64,000 nt of DNA from Thalassia testudinum (Eukaryota > Streptophyta > Magnoliopsida > Alismatales > Hydrocharitaceae), in NCBI GenBank assembly GCA_037157565.1, contig JAZHRO010000013.1, forward strand, positions 31,190,501 to 31,254,500, written 5' to 3'. Positions 45,401 to 54,395 of this stretch are shown in pieces. The position numbers and the translations under genes were made by a program. The notes under the pieces were generated by a model. The model was not told where the DNA came from. It worked only from the letters and a program-made list of their open reading frames with translations, and did not search any database. The stretch's first letter is position 1; the number at the start of each line of letters is the position of its first letter.

Positions 45401-48400
45401 GCACCACCATGAGCTTGACCACCTCTGCCCCTTGAATTACCCCCACCACGACTAACAACAACCATATCAGAGGCATCTGAGGTAGGCATGGGATCAGAGG
45501 TGTCAGGCCTCGAGAGATGAGCATAAATCTGCACTGGTGTAGGAATCTTATTCATAATCATGAATTGATATTTCACTGCCTTATACTTAGGATCAAGCCC
45601 AGGCAGAAGCTGGATAGAACGAATGGTCTCTCTCTGTTGGGCTATAACTGTAGCATTGGTAGATATAGGTTGATACACATCCTGCTTGCCTCATATATTC
45701 TTCATGGTGCCATAGTGCTTGCATAAGGCCATCGTGCCCTTCCGAAGAGTATGAATATCTTCTACCACTCGGTATAGCTTGGTGATATTGCTCTTATGGG
45801 AGTGAATCTCATACAACACCTCCCACATCTTTTTTGTTGAAGTATACACCATGACCTATTTTGCGATGGTTTGGGTCATGTTATTAAGGAGGCATCTGGC
45901 CACCCAGTCATTGTCTACCTCTCAGTTTGCAGTCTTCACTGCAGGTTCAGCTTTTGTTAATATGTACTTCTTGCGATGGGATTCGACGAATCTGGAGAAA
46001 GATGTAGACCATAGTAGGAAGTTGGTTCCATCCAACTTAATAGAAGTCCCTTGCATGTGTGGGGGAGCACTTGTGGTGGATGACTTCTTAGACAAGTTGC
46101 TTACAGATTCTTTTTGGTCCCCCATGACTCCCAGCAGTAAAGAAGACTTATACCGTTGAAAAATTAGATCATAGATGCAACGAACAAAAATCAACCATCT
46201 GTGTTGCACGTGCTAGGGCATAGATTAAGCCCTAGCGATGCTCTTCACGAAGTAGTGCTGCTATAGAAAGCCTTGTGAAGGAAGAATGGGCTGGTAAACC
46301 CTGGCCTACTCCCTGTAGCATACCTCCAAAGTCTCCTAAGAGGAGATTCGAGGAGTAGGAGCCCTCCTAGGGTCTGGTCGTGACCAACACAACCCCCCCA
46401 AACAGGGCGACGTTGGGCTAGGGGGAGACCAGTAGCACTTAGGTGGTGCTAGGGGCGATGCTGGGTTGGTAGATCAGGTCGGTAGCGGTTGTCTTAGGTG
46501 AGGATCAGATCCTGACGAAGGCGAGATCAGGCCGGCGACGATCATGCTAAGTGAGGATCAGACTGGCGGTGGCAAGAACAAACCTGGCGGAGGCGAGATC
46601 AGGCTGGTAGTGGCGGATCGGAGGGCCGGTAGTGGGTGCCGATGGTGCTGTTGACCTGGGAGGGCCAGTGATGTTGAGAGGAGAGAGAGAAAAGGGGTTT
46701 GGGTGGGGGGTTTGGTGGCTAGGGTTTCGGGTGGGGTATCCAAGTATCGATTTAGGACTGCTGCTTTGGTACCATACTGAGAAAAAATGAAATAGTTTAT
46801 TCGGAGGACCCCAGGTGCTTTTATATAAAGAGACACAAAAAGGAAAAACAACAGGGAGACCCTTACGGTATAGAATAAAGACCAACACAAATATAAAAAC
46901 ATAACTTAGCAGAAGTTTCTTTCTCAACAAATAGATGCTAAAAGTGCACCAGGCGAGCCCTTCCTGATAATGATTGTCCTTTATTTCGTGCATAGTGGAC
47001 CTATACCTCAAGGCAAAATGTTTAAGCTGGGTGGCAGGTGTTGAGGACAATAGGCAAAATGGAAGGAAACTAAAGAAAATACAAGGGATGGTCAAAACAT
47101 ATGCTTGCCTGATGCAAACTTTTCTTGCCAAAATTTGTATCTTTTTTACTCCTTAGTGCCTGTGAAATTGAGAGAAATCGATTGTTATGGAGTAAGGCAG
47201 GTCACCTGGAGCCTCCACAACCTCCTGTGGGGGTGGATTCCCGATTCCACATGCTAAACTCTTTCTAAGTATTGTGTTTGTTTTTCATTTTTTGGAGAAG
47301 GAAAGGATGTCTACCACGGTAGCTGTCATCATATTAATAAAAAATATATGAAATTACATAAGCTACAACCACGATCTTGACAAAGTCCTTGCCCTATTAA
47401 CAACATTCTCTACCCAAAATCCCCCTCCCTAAAAATGGTTGCGTTTCGCTGAAGCCAAATAGACCAATGAATAGCCATAGCAGAGCCCATTTAGTGACAT
47501 TGATCTGAATCCCACTTCTAGAAGTACTCTAGAAACCATCCTCAGAGGCCACCCAAACACTAACAAGGCTGATGGATTCCCAGACTACAGCAGAAAAATC
47601 ACATGTCTAGAAAAGGTGATGTAGCTCAATATCTCATTAACATAGAGCTTGAGTGCTTGCTTATGATTTTCTTAATTCTTGGATGGTTTCTTTGAAATTT
47701 GTCAAGGTGTCTCTTCTTAAGAGGTGCTTTCGATGGAGATATCACCAAGAGTCATGACAAGAGCCATGTTGTTTCACTTTATTTTATTTTTATATTTTCA
47801 ACCAAGGGATGCCTTAGTTAAGGGTTGTAATCCCAGGAGTCATGTACCTTGGATTTTATATTCACCTTTATAAAGGGGTTGGGTTGTATCAACAAAGGGC
47901 ATATTAGAAATGAATTGAAAAGAGTTGATCTTCTTTCTTACCTTATTTCAACATCTCCTCTATTTATTTCTCTCACCTCTTTTCCTTATCCATTATTTTC
48001 TCTCTTTCTTATCTTTTCCATTCCCAACGAGACCTTCACCTTCTCATTCCCCATTTTCTATTTATTTGCTCATTTGAAAAATTGGGCTACGTCAATTGGT
48101 ATTGGAGCATGGAATCGGGTCATTCCTACAGTCTGATAGCCCATCGAGCTTGAAGTTCTTGACGTTAAATGATAAAAGAGGTGCAAAGGATTCAACAATC
48201 ACTTTTGAAAGCTCAAGGGACCTTGAAATGCATGCAGGAAGAGCTTAAGGCATGCAAGGAGGAAATTGCATCATAAAAAGCTACATGTCTTCACTTCATC
48301 AAATAAAAGGTGGAAATAGAGATGAGTTAGTAGAGTTCAAGGAAGCCAGTGAACTTGGGGGTGTGCCTGAAGTTGTTAAAGAATGTATCATTGCTGGATC

Positions 48401-50137
48401 TTTGCCACTACCTATTCAATTCGAGGAGACTCTTGACCAAGATGAGGAAGTTCTTAGTGATGTGGGCTTGATACCATCTCATGATATTTTGGGGATAGAC
48501 AACTTTTTACTTTCTCCATTAGGCACTAACGTCATCAATTCAGACCAGAAATTGTTTGGAGGTTGGGAAATCCTTCACTACAACCAATCTTCACCATAAT
48601 TGTTTTTGAAGTTGTGTGGGCACTTGGTATGCCTTCTTGGCCCATTGTGTGAATGTCGGATGATGTTACCCTTCATCATGGGACGAACGATGTGCAAGAA
48701 CTGAAATCCGTACATGTCGTTCATTGTGATGCTAACTCAATAAATCCACCTTAAGCCACTCTTACAGCAAAGCGCGAGATACTACGAAAGTTACCTCCTA
48801 AGCCACCATCTCTTCTGGATCCAAATTCATGCAACAAACTTGTAGGAGCGAGTTTTTTCAAAGAGAGGGAGACTTGATGTAGCCCAATATCTCATTAACA
48901 TGGAGTTTAAGTGCTTGTTTACAATTTTCTCAATTCTTGGAGGGGGGCTTTGAAATTTGTCAAGGTGTCTCTTCCCAAGAGCTACTTTCGATGGGGATGT
49001 CACAGAGAGTCATGTTTCATTTTTTTAAAATTTTGTTTTTGTATTTTCAACTAAGGGATATCTTGCTTAAGGGTTGTAATCCTAGAGTCATGTCTCTTGG
49101 ATTTTTGTAATCGCCTTTATAAAGGGGTTGGGTTGTATCAACAAAGGGCAGATTAGAAATGAATTGAAAAGAGTTGATTTTCTTTCTCACCTTATTTCTT
49201 CATCTCATCTTAATTTCTCTCACTCACCTCTTTTTCTCATCCATTATTCTCTCTTTCCCAACGAGACCTTCACCTTCTCATCCCCTATTTTCTATTTATT
49301 TGCTTATTTGAAAATTGGGCTGTAACAAAGGGTGAGGAACATCTTTCTCACCACCATCATATAAGTTGCAAGTGGCATCATAATCTCAATCCACCTCTCC
49401 TTTTGCTTTTTTGTAACCTGCCCATTTCGCCTCAGAAGCCATAGGAAAATTCTGACCTTTATTAGAATTTTAATATGCCAAAGTAGATACAATTCACCAC
49501 AAGATCATTGGCGGATACAATGTTTCCTTTTAACAATTTGTATGACCTAGCCACTGAGAAACATCTCTCAATCTAAACCAATTGATCAATTAAGCAAGCA
49601 CTTGGACGAAATTCATGCAGAATAGACTACTGTTGCAAGTCCTGAACTCTGGCTTGAAGAGAGTCCACCACCAAAAAGAAGTGACCAAGGAGAAGAATTA
49701 TCATCCCACACATCAACCAGTCAGCACTTCTTGTCCTCCATCGGTCCGAAAAGTTTAGGTGCTAAGTCAGCAAAATGTCCCAGCTCCATCTAATCATCCA
49801 TCTAGAACCAAAATGTTGATGAAAAAAGTCACCCTCAACATCAAAGGCACAATAGCTTCTAATCATATGACATTTTCTTTATTCAAGTCAAATTTAATAG
49901 ATAGCTTGGCAAGAATTATGCACAATCAGCATGGGGGCAGAGCCGTTTCCCCCCATTTATGTTTGTAAACTATTGTCAAATTGACATCTAGCTGGAGTCT
50001 TCTTAGCACCTCTTTGTAGTTATTTTTAAGAAGGTATTCCATGTATTTTCTTTGAAACTTCCTATTTCCACCTCAGGAGGTCCCTGTTTCACTCCGTCCT
50101 GCTGTTTACAAGGCTTGGGCTCGAGCATTTCATTCAA
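33281..50137 (+). CDS. PSD1: PSD1, mitochondrial phosphatidylserine decarboxylase (5' five exons; continues beyond window end)
   Basis: The coding parts are join(33281-33446, 34645-34733, 35907-35960, 36051-36116, 50077-50137). The enzyme decarboxylates phosphatidylserine to phosphatidylethanolamine at the inner mitochondrial membrane. About 145 residues are present: an Arg/Ser/Thr-rich, acid-poor presequence (1-50), a Gly/Ser linker, membrane segment FLVPGATLATLLMLAILHAR, KGIELEFSPDKK, MPLRAISRFWGYLTSM, and EVPVSLRPAVYKAWARAFHS. All are colinear with plant PSD1. Every junction is GT-AG and phases agree. The catalytic C-terminal half with the LGST self-cleavage site is not in the window; I found no further exon between 50138 and 64000. 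Intron 4 is 13,960 bp. Confidence 0.92.
33447..34644 (+). other. PSD1 intron 1 (1,198 bp)
   Basis: Donor GTACCA, acceptor TTTACCAG. No recognisable gene or transposon inside. Confidence 0.8.
34645..34733 (+). CDS. PSD1: PSD1 coding exon 2 (membrane segment)
   Basis: It encodes DSFLVPGATLATLLMLAILH followed by ARRMYDDKK, the family's hydrophobic inner-membrane anchor. Acceptor CCAG and donor GTGAGA are both strong. Confidence 0.95.
34734..35906 (+). other. PSD1 intron 2 (1,173 bp)
   Basis: AT-rich, with a T run at 35826-35842. No gene or transposon recognised. Confidence 0.8.
35907..35960 (+). CDS. PSD1: PSD1 coding exon 3
   Basis: 18 codons, VEDFKGKGIELEFSPDKK (family: ..KGIELEFxPD.K). Acceptor TTGATAG; donor GTGCTT is weak but in phase 0. 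Confidence 0.92.
36051..36116 (+). CDS. PSD1: PSD1 coding exon 4
   Basis: 22 codons, ATFLKLMPLRAISRFWGYLT then SM. It follows a 90-bp intron with acceptor TTGTTGTAG. Donor GTGGGT. The family has (L)PLRSISRxWGxxxSxE(I/V)PV, so the next exon must begin with E(I/V)PV, as found at 50077. Confidence 0.93.
37073..37093. repeat. Poly(G) run (21 bp)
   Basis: A continuous G run on the sense strand of the copia leader. Confidence 0.95.
37583..38115 (+). pseudogene. copia gag remnant
   Basis: 37583-37819 encodes MYYGTTKEKWDNLRDTYSYE and SQYYSTLKGLLEKYNA, the UBN2-type gag fold of copia (family: A..IW..L...Y...N..R...L). About 38030-38110 encodes a disturbed zinc knuckle with KFGHAEATCW. Stops precede and follow. 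Gag would form the virus-like particle. Confidence 0.7.
38371..38773 (-). mobile_element. Solo LTR (copia type) with adjoining primer site
   Basis: Read on minus, the unit starts TGTTAGCGTGGAATAAAGG (38773 downward) and ends TTCTTCA (38371). It is followed at once by TGTGGTATCAAAGC (about 38370-38357), a near match to the copia initiator-Met primer site. That makes this a 5' LTR whose element body is lost, rather than a clean solo LTR. Confidence 0.6.
38902..39040 (-). repeat. Copia A 3' LTR
   Basis: 139 bp, aligning with 46778-46911 over nearly its full length (shared TAGTTTATTC.GAGGACC and ACAACAGGGA.ACCC). The polypurine tract adjoins it at 39041. Confidence 0.85.
39077..39562 (-). pseudogene. 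Copia A RNase H domain
   Basis: It encodes NNGHLDVCDYSDDDYARAYE, KKSTIGYCTFVGG, LVTWRSKKQ, SRPSVESEYRAM, ELLWVRYILEEFGV and CDNKAATFIANN, the classic copia RNase H series. It degrades RNA in the hybrid during reverse transcription. Upstream it stops dead at the L1 boundary (39562/39563). The frame is open for 151 codons. Confidence 0.93.
39675..39692. repeat. Poly(G) run (18 bp)
   Basis: A continuous G run on the sense strand of L1 copy C, inside the endonuclease sequence. Confidence 0.95.
40490..41450 (+). pseudogene. L1 copy C reverse transcriptase, broken
   Basis: Fragments include GLDGFPVFFFREFW (about 40590), LLNAVYLIVAKVLANRLRDV (about 40770-40830), GWVQPKRGVRQGCPLSPMLF (about 41110-41165) and LQYVDNTLFLVEE (about 41270). 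The catalytic YADD reads YVDN. Several in-frame stops. Confidence 0.88.
41533..41862 (+). pseudogene. L1 copy C thumb/C-terminal segment
   Basis: 110 open codons containing KRLAGWSARLLFRGGRLVLV and GGLGVREVEKVNVSLLAKWI, the conserved plant L1 region after the RT palm. Confidence 0.88.
42266..43615. mobile_element. hAT-like non-autonomous element, 1,350 bp (element 1)
   Basis: The ends are CAAGGTTTTAAATATTG...AATCCTTG, imperfect inverted repeats (CAAGGTTTT / CAAGGATTG) followed by palindromic GATATATCG-type words at both ends. Flanks CTCTTGGG (42258-42265) and CTCCTTGG (43616-43623) match at 6 of 8 positions, an aged 8-bp duplication. There is no transposase. It splits L1 copy C between WTYTL and EEGEFLVVK. 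Confidence 0.8.
42620..43065. repeat. ~224-bp tandem duplication inside hAT-like element 1
   Basis: Units start TGATTTTCTTATC.GTT at 42621 and 42845. They share CACCCTATTACTCTTCTCATTA and end with TCAAATAACTAGAG. Confidence 0.9.
43619..43904 (+). pseudogene. L1 copy C zf-RVT C-terminus
   Basis: It encodes LKVKIFAWLTRNGRIMTK, then CPLCGGAKDIHHLFFQCPF, the CxxC...HxxxxxC motif that closes plant L1 ORF2. It resumes the L1 frame after the hAT insertion. Confidence 0.9.
44243..44674 (-). pseudogene. Copia A integrase
   Basis: It has the GAG-pre-integrase tail CKACQLGKHLRSSFP, core YADVLGSCKVKSIRGFWYFL (the catalytic Asp is in DVLG), and FRSDNGLEF plus HTSQQNGVAERKLHH with the expected second Asp and Glu. 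The frame hits a stop next to the L1 poly(A) junction at 44226. Confidence 0.92.
44990..45130 (-). pseudogene. Copia A aspartic protease
   Basis: The reverse strand reads PAWLADSGASSHITGDTTLF with an intact DSGAS catalytic motif. A stop follows within a few residues (FSSL then stop). Confidence 0.85.
45379..46209 (-). pseudogene. Copia A gag
   Basis: 45922-46209 encodes IKLDGTNFLLWSTSFSRFVE (gag N-terminus). 45379-45678 encodes QLLPGLDPKYKAVKYQFMIM and an Arg-Gly-rich nucleic-acid-binding tail (RGGGNSRGRGGQAHGG). A disrupted zinc-knuckle region (about 45330) ends DRCWVKHEYP. The pieces are in different frames. Confidence 0.88.
46778..46911 (-). repeat. Copia A 5' LTR and adjacent primer site
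   Basis: 134 bp. On minus it starts TGCTAAGTTATG and ends TTTTTTCTCA, then GTATGGTACCAAAGC, which matches the initiator-tRNA-Met primer site used by plant copia elements. Confidence 0.85.
46912..47284. other. Intron DNA, nothing recognised
   Basis: No gene or repeat structure identified between copia A and the L1 copy D tail. Confidence 0.5.
47617..48094 (+). repeat. TRIM/LARD element 5' LTR
   Basis: 478 bp with CTTTATAAAGGGGTTGGG as promoter-like box (about 47869). Highly similar to 48875-49327. Confidence 0.85.
48875..49327 (+). repeat. TRIM/LARD element 3' LTR
   Basis: 453 bp copy of the 5' LTR with a few small deletions. Confidence 0.85.
49621..50076. other. PSD1 intron 4, distal part
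   Basis: No element is clearly recognised. The final bases are pyrimidine-rich and end CACCTCAG, the acceptor for exon 5. Confidence 0.5.
50077..50137 (+). CDS. PSD1: PSD1 coding exon 5
   Basis: It encodes EVPVSLRPAVYKAWARAFHS plus the first base of the next codon, between acceptor CCTCAG and donor GTAAGG. The family reads E(I/V)PVWMRPYxYKAWARAFHSN, so it continues exon 4 exactly, and the split base A fits the expected Asn. Finding it 14 kb downstream in the same strand and phase is strong evidence for one gene. Confidence 0.93.
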
Positions 50138-50526
50138 GTAAGGTTTTCTTTCTTGTTAAATGCTCTCGAATTGCTGCAAATTCTGTGTAATATTTTACTA
50201 AATTTGGTGGCATTTATTTTGTTCTTTTTAATTAAATATTTTCAGCTAGAATTTACTGCAGGCCATGTTTTTCTTTTCCTTGAAGATTGATACTAGTAAC
50301 CGGAAAGATCCCCTTCAGAACAATAAAAGCTTGTATTTGGGAAGATGGAAATATTGGAAGCACAAACAATATTGAGAAGTTATCTAGAAATTGGCGGATT
50401 AATTTCTTTCAACTTGGTGCGTTTGATAATAGGAGGTGCATCTAATTAGTCTTTTTGCCAAAGTCAGAAAGGTATTCTAGGTTAATAAGAAATGATCTTT
50501 GCTTATGCAGCAATAGGTGTAAGCTT
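50138..50526 (+). other. Start of PSD1 intron 5, no element recognised
   Basis: The intron runs from GTAAGG past the window end (at least 13.86 kb). The first ~390 bp are ordinary AT-rich intron DNA. Confidence 0.6.
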
Positions 50527-50589
50527 TGTTAGAGGTAATTTAGGAAAGTAGAAATTATCTCTTTCTGAATTTTCAGAAATTATCTCTTT

Positions 50590-50594
50590 CTATG
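50590..50594. repeat. 5-bp target-site duplication CTATG, left copy (copia B)
   Basis: It matches 55252-55256 exactly and flanks copia B. Confidence 0.75.
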
Positions 50595-50750
50595 AATTGG
50601 ATGAAATGACTTAATCTATTATAGCAAACTTTAGGCTCTCTTATATATAGAGAGAGACCAAAGATTTAAAAAATACAGAACTGTCCCTCAAGAGCTAAAC
50701 ACCCATAAACTCAAACAAAAAAAGAATATAAAAAATACTATATACCAATA
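50595..50750 (-). repeat. Copia B 3' LTR
   Basis: It aligns with 55098-55251 (shared AATGACTTAATC.ATTATAGCAAA and ATACAGAACTG.CCCT). Its first base pair on minus is TA where the other LTR has TG. Confidence 0.85.
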
Positions 50751-50999
50751 CTCCCCCTCAAGTTGGAGCATGAATATTTATTATGCTCAGCTTGGAATAA
50801 CATGCCTTGAAGGCAGATCTCGTTAGGGTTTTGTGAAGACATCTGTAGCCTGCTCCTTAGAAGTGACACTTGTGGTTTGTAATGTTCCATGCTGAATGAG
50901 ATCTCGAATTTAATGGCAATCAATCTCTACATGCTTTGTCCTCTCGTGAAACATAGGGTTATTGGTAATGTAGGTCATTGCTCTGTTGTCACACAGCAT

Positions 51000-51230
51000 C
51001 TCCATAGAGCTATCTAGAAAAACATAAAGATTTGACGAAACTTACTTGACCCGAACCATCTTAGTGGCTGTTTGGGCCATGGTCCTGTACTCTGACTCCG
51101 TACTAGATCTAGATACAATCGCTTGCTTTTTGCTCCTCCAGGTAACTAGGTTGCCTGCCATAAAAGTGCAAAATCATGTGGTAGATTTTCTATCCCCAAC
51201 ATAGCCAGCATAATCAGTGTGAGAGTATGC
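51000..51230 (-). pseudogene. Copia B RNase H
   Basis: It encodes HTDYAGYVGDRKSTT followed in a neighbouring frame by FMAGNLVTWRSKKQAIVSRS and ESEYRTMAQT, the copia RNase H motifs. Confidence 0.8.
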
Positions 51231-51239
51231 TACAATGCC

Positions 51240-52500
51240 CATGGGCGTTCCCTTACGGAACAATAATCCTCGTCTTGATGCTTCCTTCACATACTTGAGC
51301 ACCTGCATTGTAGTCTTCCAGTGTTTCCTAGTTGGCTTATCCATAAACTGGCTAAGCCTACCAACCGACAAAGATAAGTCTGGATGAGTGATGGTGAGGT
51401 AAATGAACTTACCCACCAGCTGCTTGTACGTCATACTGTCAACCACCTTAGATTTCTTATCATATAAATGGATTTTGGGATCCATGTGAATATTTGCGGC
51501 CTTAGTTGCTAACATGCTAGTCTTCTGAAGAAGATCAGGAGCATACTTCTTTTGCGAGAGCACCACTCCATCACTGCCTAAGAAATACCTCAACTATCCT
51601 AGATCCTTCATGACAAACTTCTCTGATATGTGCCTCTTGACTAAGGTTTGAAATGTCGATTTTGATGCCGTGCCGAAAAAATTCTAAGTGTGCATTTCGT
51701 AGGCATGCCGATGCATATTGACAAAAATAACAGAAGTAGTAAAAAAAACCAGCAGCAACCTCGGCATGGGCATCTATCTCGCCGGCATGCTGACCATGCC
51801 GACGGCATGTCGACAATGCTGACGACACTTTGACGATATCATTGTAAATTGACACTTTATCCATGTCGGCATAGCCTTTACTCGAAAATGGCCTTGTCGA
51901 CGGCATGCCGAGGGCATGCCGACGACATTTAAAACGATGCTCTTGACTTCGTCTATCCCATCTCTAATATCTCCGGTGATAATAAGATCATTAACATATA
52001 CCAGGAGTGCCACAGTGTTCCTGTTAGTCTTTCTGGTAAATAAGGAGTGATATGAAGTAGAGCGCCTCAGACCAATCTGGTGGTGCACCTTTGATAGCTT
52101 TTGGAACAATGTCTTGGGACTCTGCTTCAATTCATAGATTGCCTTCCTTAATCTGCACACACACTCACCTTGAGCCTCTAAACCCGAGGGCTATTGCATG
52201 TAAACCTCCTCCTGAAGATCACCATAGAGAAAAGCATTCTTCACATCAAGCTGGCATAACGGCAAGTTTTTGTGAGAAGCAAAAGAAATAAGTATTCGGA
52301 CAGTGTCAAGCCACGCAACGGGGAGGAAAGTATTAAGGAAGTCCACTTCATATGTTTGAGTGAACCCCTTTGCTACTAACCTGGCCTTATATCTCGAAAT
52401 AGACCCATCAGGGTTGTATTTTAAGGTAAAGACCCATTGGGATCCAACCAGTCGAGCGCCAGTAGGAAGTGAGAGGAGATCCCAAGTCTATCTACTCCGA
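51240..52500 (-). pseudogene. Copia B reverse transcriptase, split by MITE, catalytic mutation
   Basis: 51949-52160 encodes CRLRKAIYELKQSPKTLFQK and VALLVYVNDLIITGD, where the YVDD box has become YVND. The frame is interrupted by the 298-bp MITE and resumes at 51174-51633 with MRYFLGSDGVVLSQKKYA and QLVGKFIYLTITHPDLSLSV. The N-terminal part (52400-52500) is only weakly recognisable. Confidence 0.85.
51642..51939. mobile_element. hAT-like MITE, 298 bp (element 2)
   Basis: TAAGGTTTGAAATGTCG... and the reverse complement of the right end, CATCGTTTTAAATGTCG, form inverted termini. A perfect CTCTTGAC duplication flanks it (51634-51641 and 51940-51947), the 8 bp expected for hAT. Repeated CGGCATGCCG-type palindromes lie next to both ends. 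There is no coding potential. Confidence 0.93.
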
Positions 52501-52592
52501 AGTGCTGCCATCTTATCTTCCATGGCTTGATGTCACTTTGGATCAAGCATGGCCTGCTGGTAGGTAGACGGAATGTATGATGCTGTAGATGC

Positions 52593-52982
52593 CTAACAGA
52601 AGGTACTAAACTGAGGAACGAGATCATCAGTAGCCAAACTGCCTACGTCTCGGTATCTGGACTCACAGGTGAGCGGTGCCCTTTTAATGGCAATAAGGAT
52701 ATCTGAATCATCCGGTACCTTTGACTGACTCGCTATAGAAGGAGCCTCGCCACTGTAGTGGTCTACATTGTCTAGGGAGTCAGGTCTGACCAAACTGTCA
52801 CTGGCATCAGGTACCCTCTCAACTACCTGTGAATCATTAGCTGTTAGTGAGGGAGGAGGCCTCTGAAAAGTAGTGTGATGCCTGTGATAGGTATGTAATG
52901 GTCCGTGCAATTTCTTAAAGTCATCTAGGGAGGAAGAGCTCATTTGTCTATCAACTGGAGGTCTGGACTGAGAAGTAGACAC
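52593..52982 (-). pseudogene. Copia B integrase-RT linker
   Basis: 130 open codons rich in Ser, Asp, Pro. No catalytic motif, as usual between the integrase and reverse transcriptase in copia elements. Confidence 0.65.
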
Positions 52983-53042
52983 CTGAGTCTCTGTACACGG
53001 AACAGGCAGGGGAAGAAAGGCAACTTCATCACAAGAGTTCCT

Positions 53043-53650
53043 TTATCTAGTGACTGAGAAATATGGTGTATCCTCATGGAAAGTTATATCAACGCTAACA
53101 TAATGTTTGTTCTGTAGAGGATCATAGCAATGGTACTCCTTCTGTGTCCTAGAGTTCTCCAAAAATATGCACCTAACAGTGCGAGGAGCTAGCTTGTCAC
53201 GATTAAGTGACGGTATATGGACGAATGCAATACATCCAAAGGTCTTGGGAAGCACATGAAATAACTCATCGTCTGGATGCAGAAGAGCCGGTATCTGCTT
53301 GTGAAGAACTGAGCTGGGCATCCTGTTGATGAGATAAGTCGCTGTCAGAACTGCGTCTCCCCAGTATCTCTGCGGCACATTGTGATGAATCAATAGTGTA
53401 CGGGCAGTATCCAACAAGTGCCTGTGCTTCCGCTTTGAAACCTCGTTTTATTGTGGAGTGTGAGGACAAGTAGTCTGGCGGACTATCCCACAGGTTTTAT
53501 AGAACTCCTTAAGTTTGGCAGTGCAAAACTCAAGAGCATTATTAGTCCGTACTATCTTTACTGTGGTTAAATACTGTGTGCTAATCTCCAGAAGAAGAGT
53601 CTTTATGCATCCTCCAACCTCTGCCTTGCTTTTCAGCAAGAAAACCTATG
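53043..53650 (-). pseudogene. Copia B integrase
   Basis: Fragments KIVRTNNALEFCTAKLKEFY (RSDNGxEF has become RTNNALEF, losing the second catalytic Asp), TTCPHTPQ, then LDTARTLLIHHNVPQRYWGD, AVLTATYLINRMPSSVL and FGCIAFVHIP. A frame break lies at 53448. Confidence 0.88.
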
Positions 53651-53810
53651 TGGCTCTAGAGAAATTATCTACGACAACTAGGTAGTATCGATGTCCTAGC
53701 CGGTCTGGGACTCTTGCTTGGTTCCCATACATCCTATGGAGCAATTGAAATAATGTAGAGAATCCAAGAGAGGTGCTAGCTGGAAAAGAGGATCGATGGT
53801 GCTTACCCAA

Positions 53811-54395
53811 TTAGCAAGCATCAGACTGTATGGTAGCAGCTCGGGAAATATGTGGTATCACTCTCCTGAGATGATCCAGAGACAAATGACCAAGACAAAC
53901 ATGCCACTGTAGAACACTCCCACTACCATATCGAGTAACTCCTGCAAATGGCTCCTGTCCTAGATGGCAAACACCATTCTCCTCCGTACCTCTGACAATA
54001 GTCTTCCCAGTGAGCTTGTCCTGAATAACACATCCGACATCATTGAAGATCACTTTGCAGTTGAGATCCTTTGTGATCCTGCTCACTGACAACATACTCA
54101 GTGGGAATTTTGGCACATGCAATGCACTAGACAACTGCAAACTGGGGGTTACAGACACCTCCCCCTTATCCCTAACTGGGGTGTATCTACCATCAACCAC
54201 CTGTACAGTCTTTCCTAGGGGAATGGATTGTAGCGAATGAAAATAGGTCTGATCACCACACAGATGCTGTGACGCATCAGAGTCGATCAGCCACCCTGCT
54301 CCATGGTGGCTCTTGTAATGCTCTTGATGCACCAGACTCACAAATTCTACCATAAGTGTCAAGCAGATCACATTCAAAGAAAATGGGGAATACAC
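53811..54395 (-). pseudogene. Copia B protease and GAG-pre-integrase domain
   Basis: 194 open codons. GAGWLIDSDASQHLCGDQTY carries the protease site as DSDAS instead of DSGAS. VLQWHVCLGHLSLDHLRRVI is the GAG-pre-integrase H-x-R-x-GH analogue with WHxxLGHxS. The ATG at 54395 is probably an internal Met of a longer ancestral frame. Confidence 0.9.

Larger units (their letters stand above)
38902..46911 (-). mobile_element. Copia retrotransposon A, interrupted by L1 copy C
   Basis: Short LTRs at 38902-39040 and 46778-46911 end in TG...CA. They are flanked by GTAGT (38897-38901) and GAAGT (46912-46916), a 4/5 target duplication. On minus, the order is LTR, primer site (TATGGTACCAAAGC), gag (45922-46209, 45379-45678), protease (about 45090-45120), integrase (44243-44674), RNase H (39077-39562), polypurine CTTGAGGGAAAG, LTR. 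The reverse transcriptase is missing: the L1 lies exactly where it should be. Frames are broken, so it is inactive. Confidence 0.88.
47617..49327 (+). mobile_element. Small non-coding LTR retrotransposon (TRIM/LARD-like), 1.71 kb
   Basis: LTRs at 47617-48094 and 48875-49327 both start TGATGTAGC.CAATATCTC and end in CA. A primer site (TTGGTATTGGAGC, from 48096) follows the first LTR, and a purine tract (AAAGAGAGGGAGAC) precedes the second. The 780-bp interior has no gag or pol. AAGG or AAAGG repeats on both flanks (47612-47616 and about 49327-49331). It splits L1 copy D. Confidence 0.85.
47285..49620 (-). mobile_element. L1-type LINE fragment (copy D), interrupted
   Basis: On minus, 49304-49492 gives IKVRIFLWLLRRNGQVTKKQ (zf-RVT approach). 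After the nested LTR element, 47300-47616 gives the tail with LYLASAKRNHF and an A-rich 3' end near 47285. Only the 3' part of an L1 is present. The upstream limit near 49620 is uncertain. Confidence 0.65.
36117..50076 (+). other. PSD1 intron 4 (13,960 bp), transposon-filled
   Basis: Donor GTGGGT at 36117 and acceptor CCTCAG ending at 50076. It contains a copia 5' fragment (36727-38130), a solo LTR (38371-38773), the copia/L1/hAT nest (38902-46911), and an L1 fragment with a nested small LTR element (47285-49620). Unassigned stretches are 36117-36726, 46912-47284 and 49621-50076. Confidence 0.88.
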
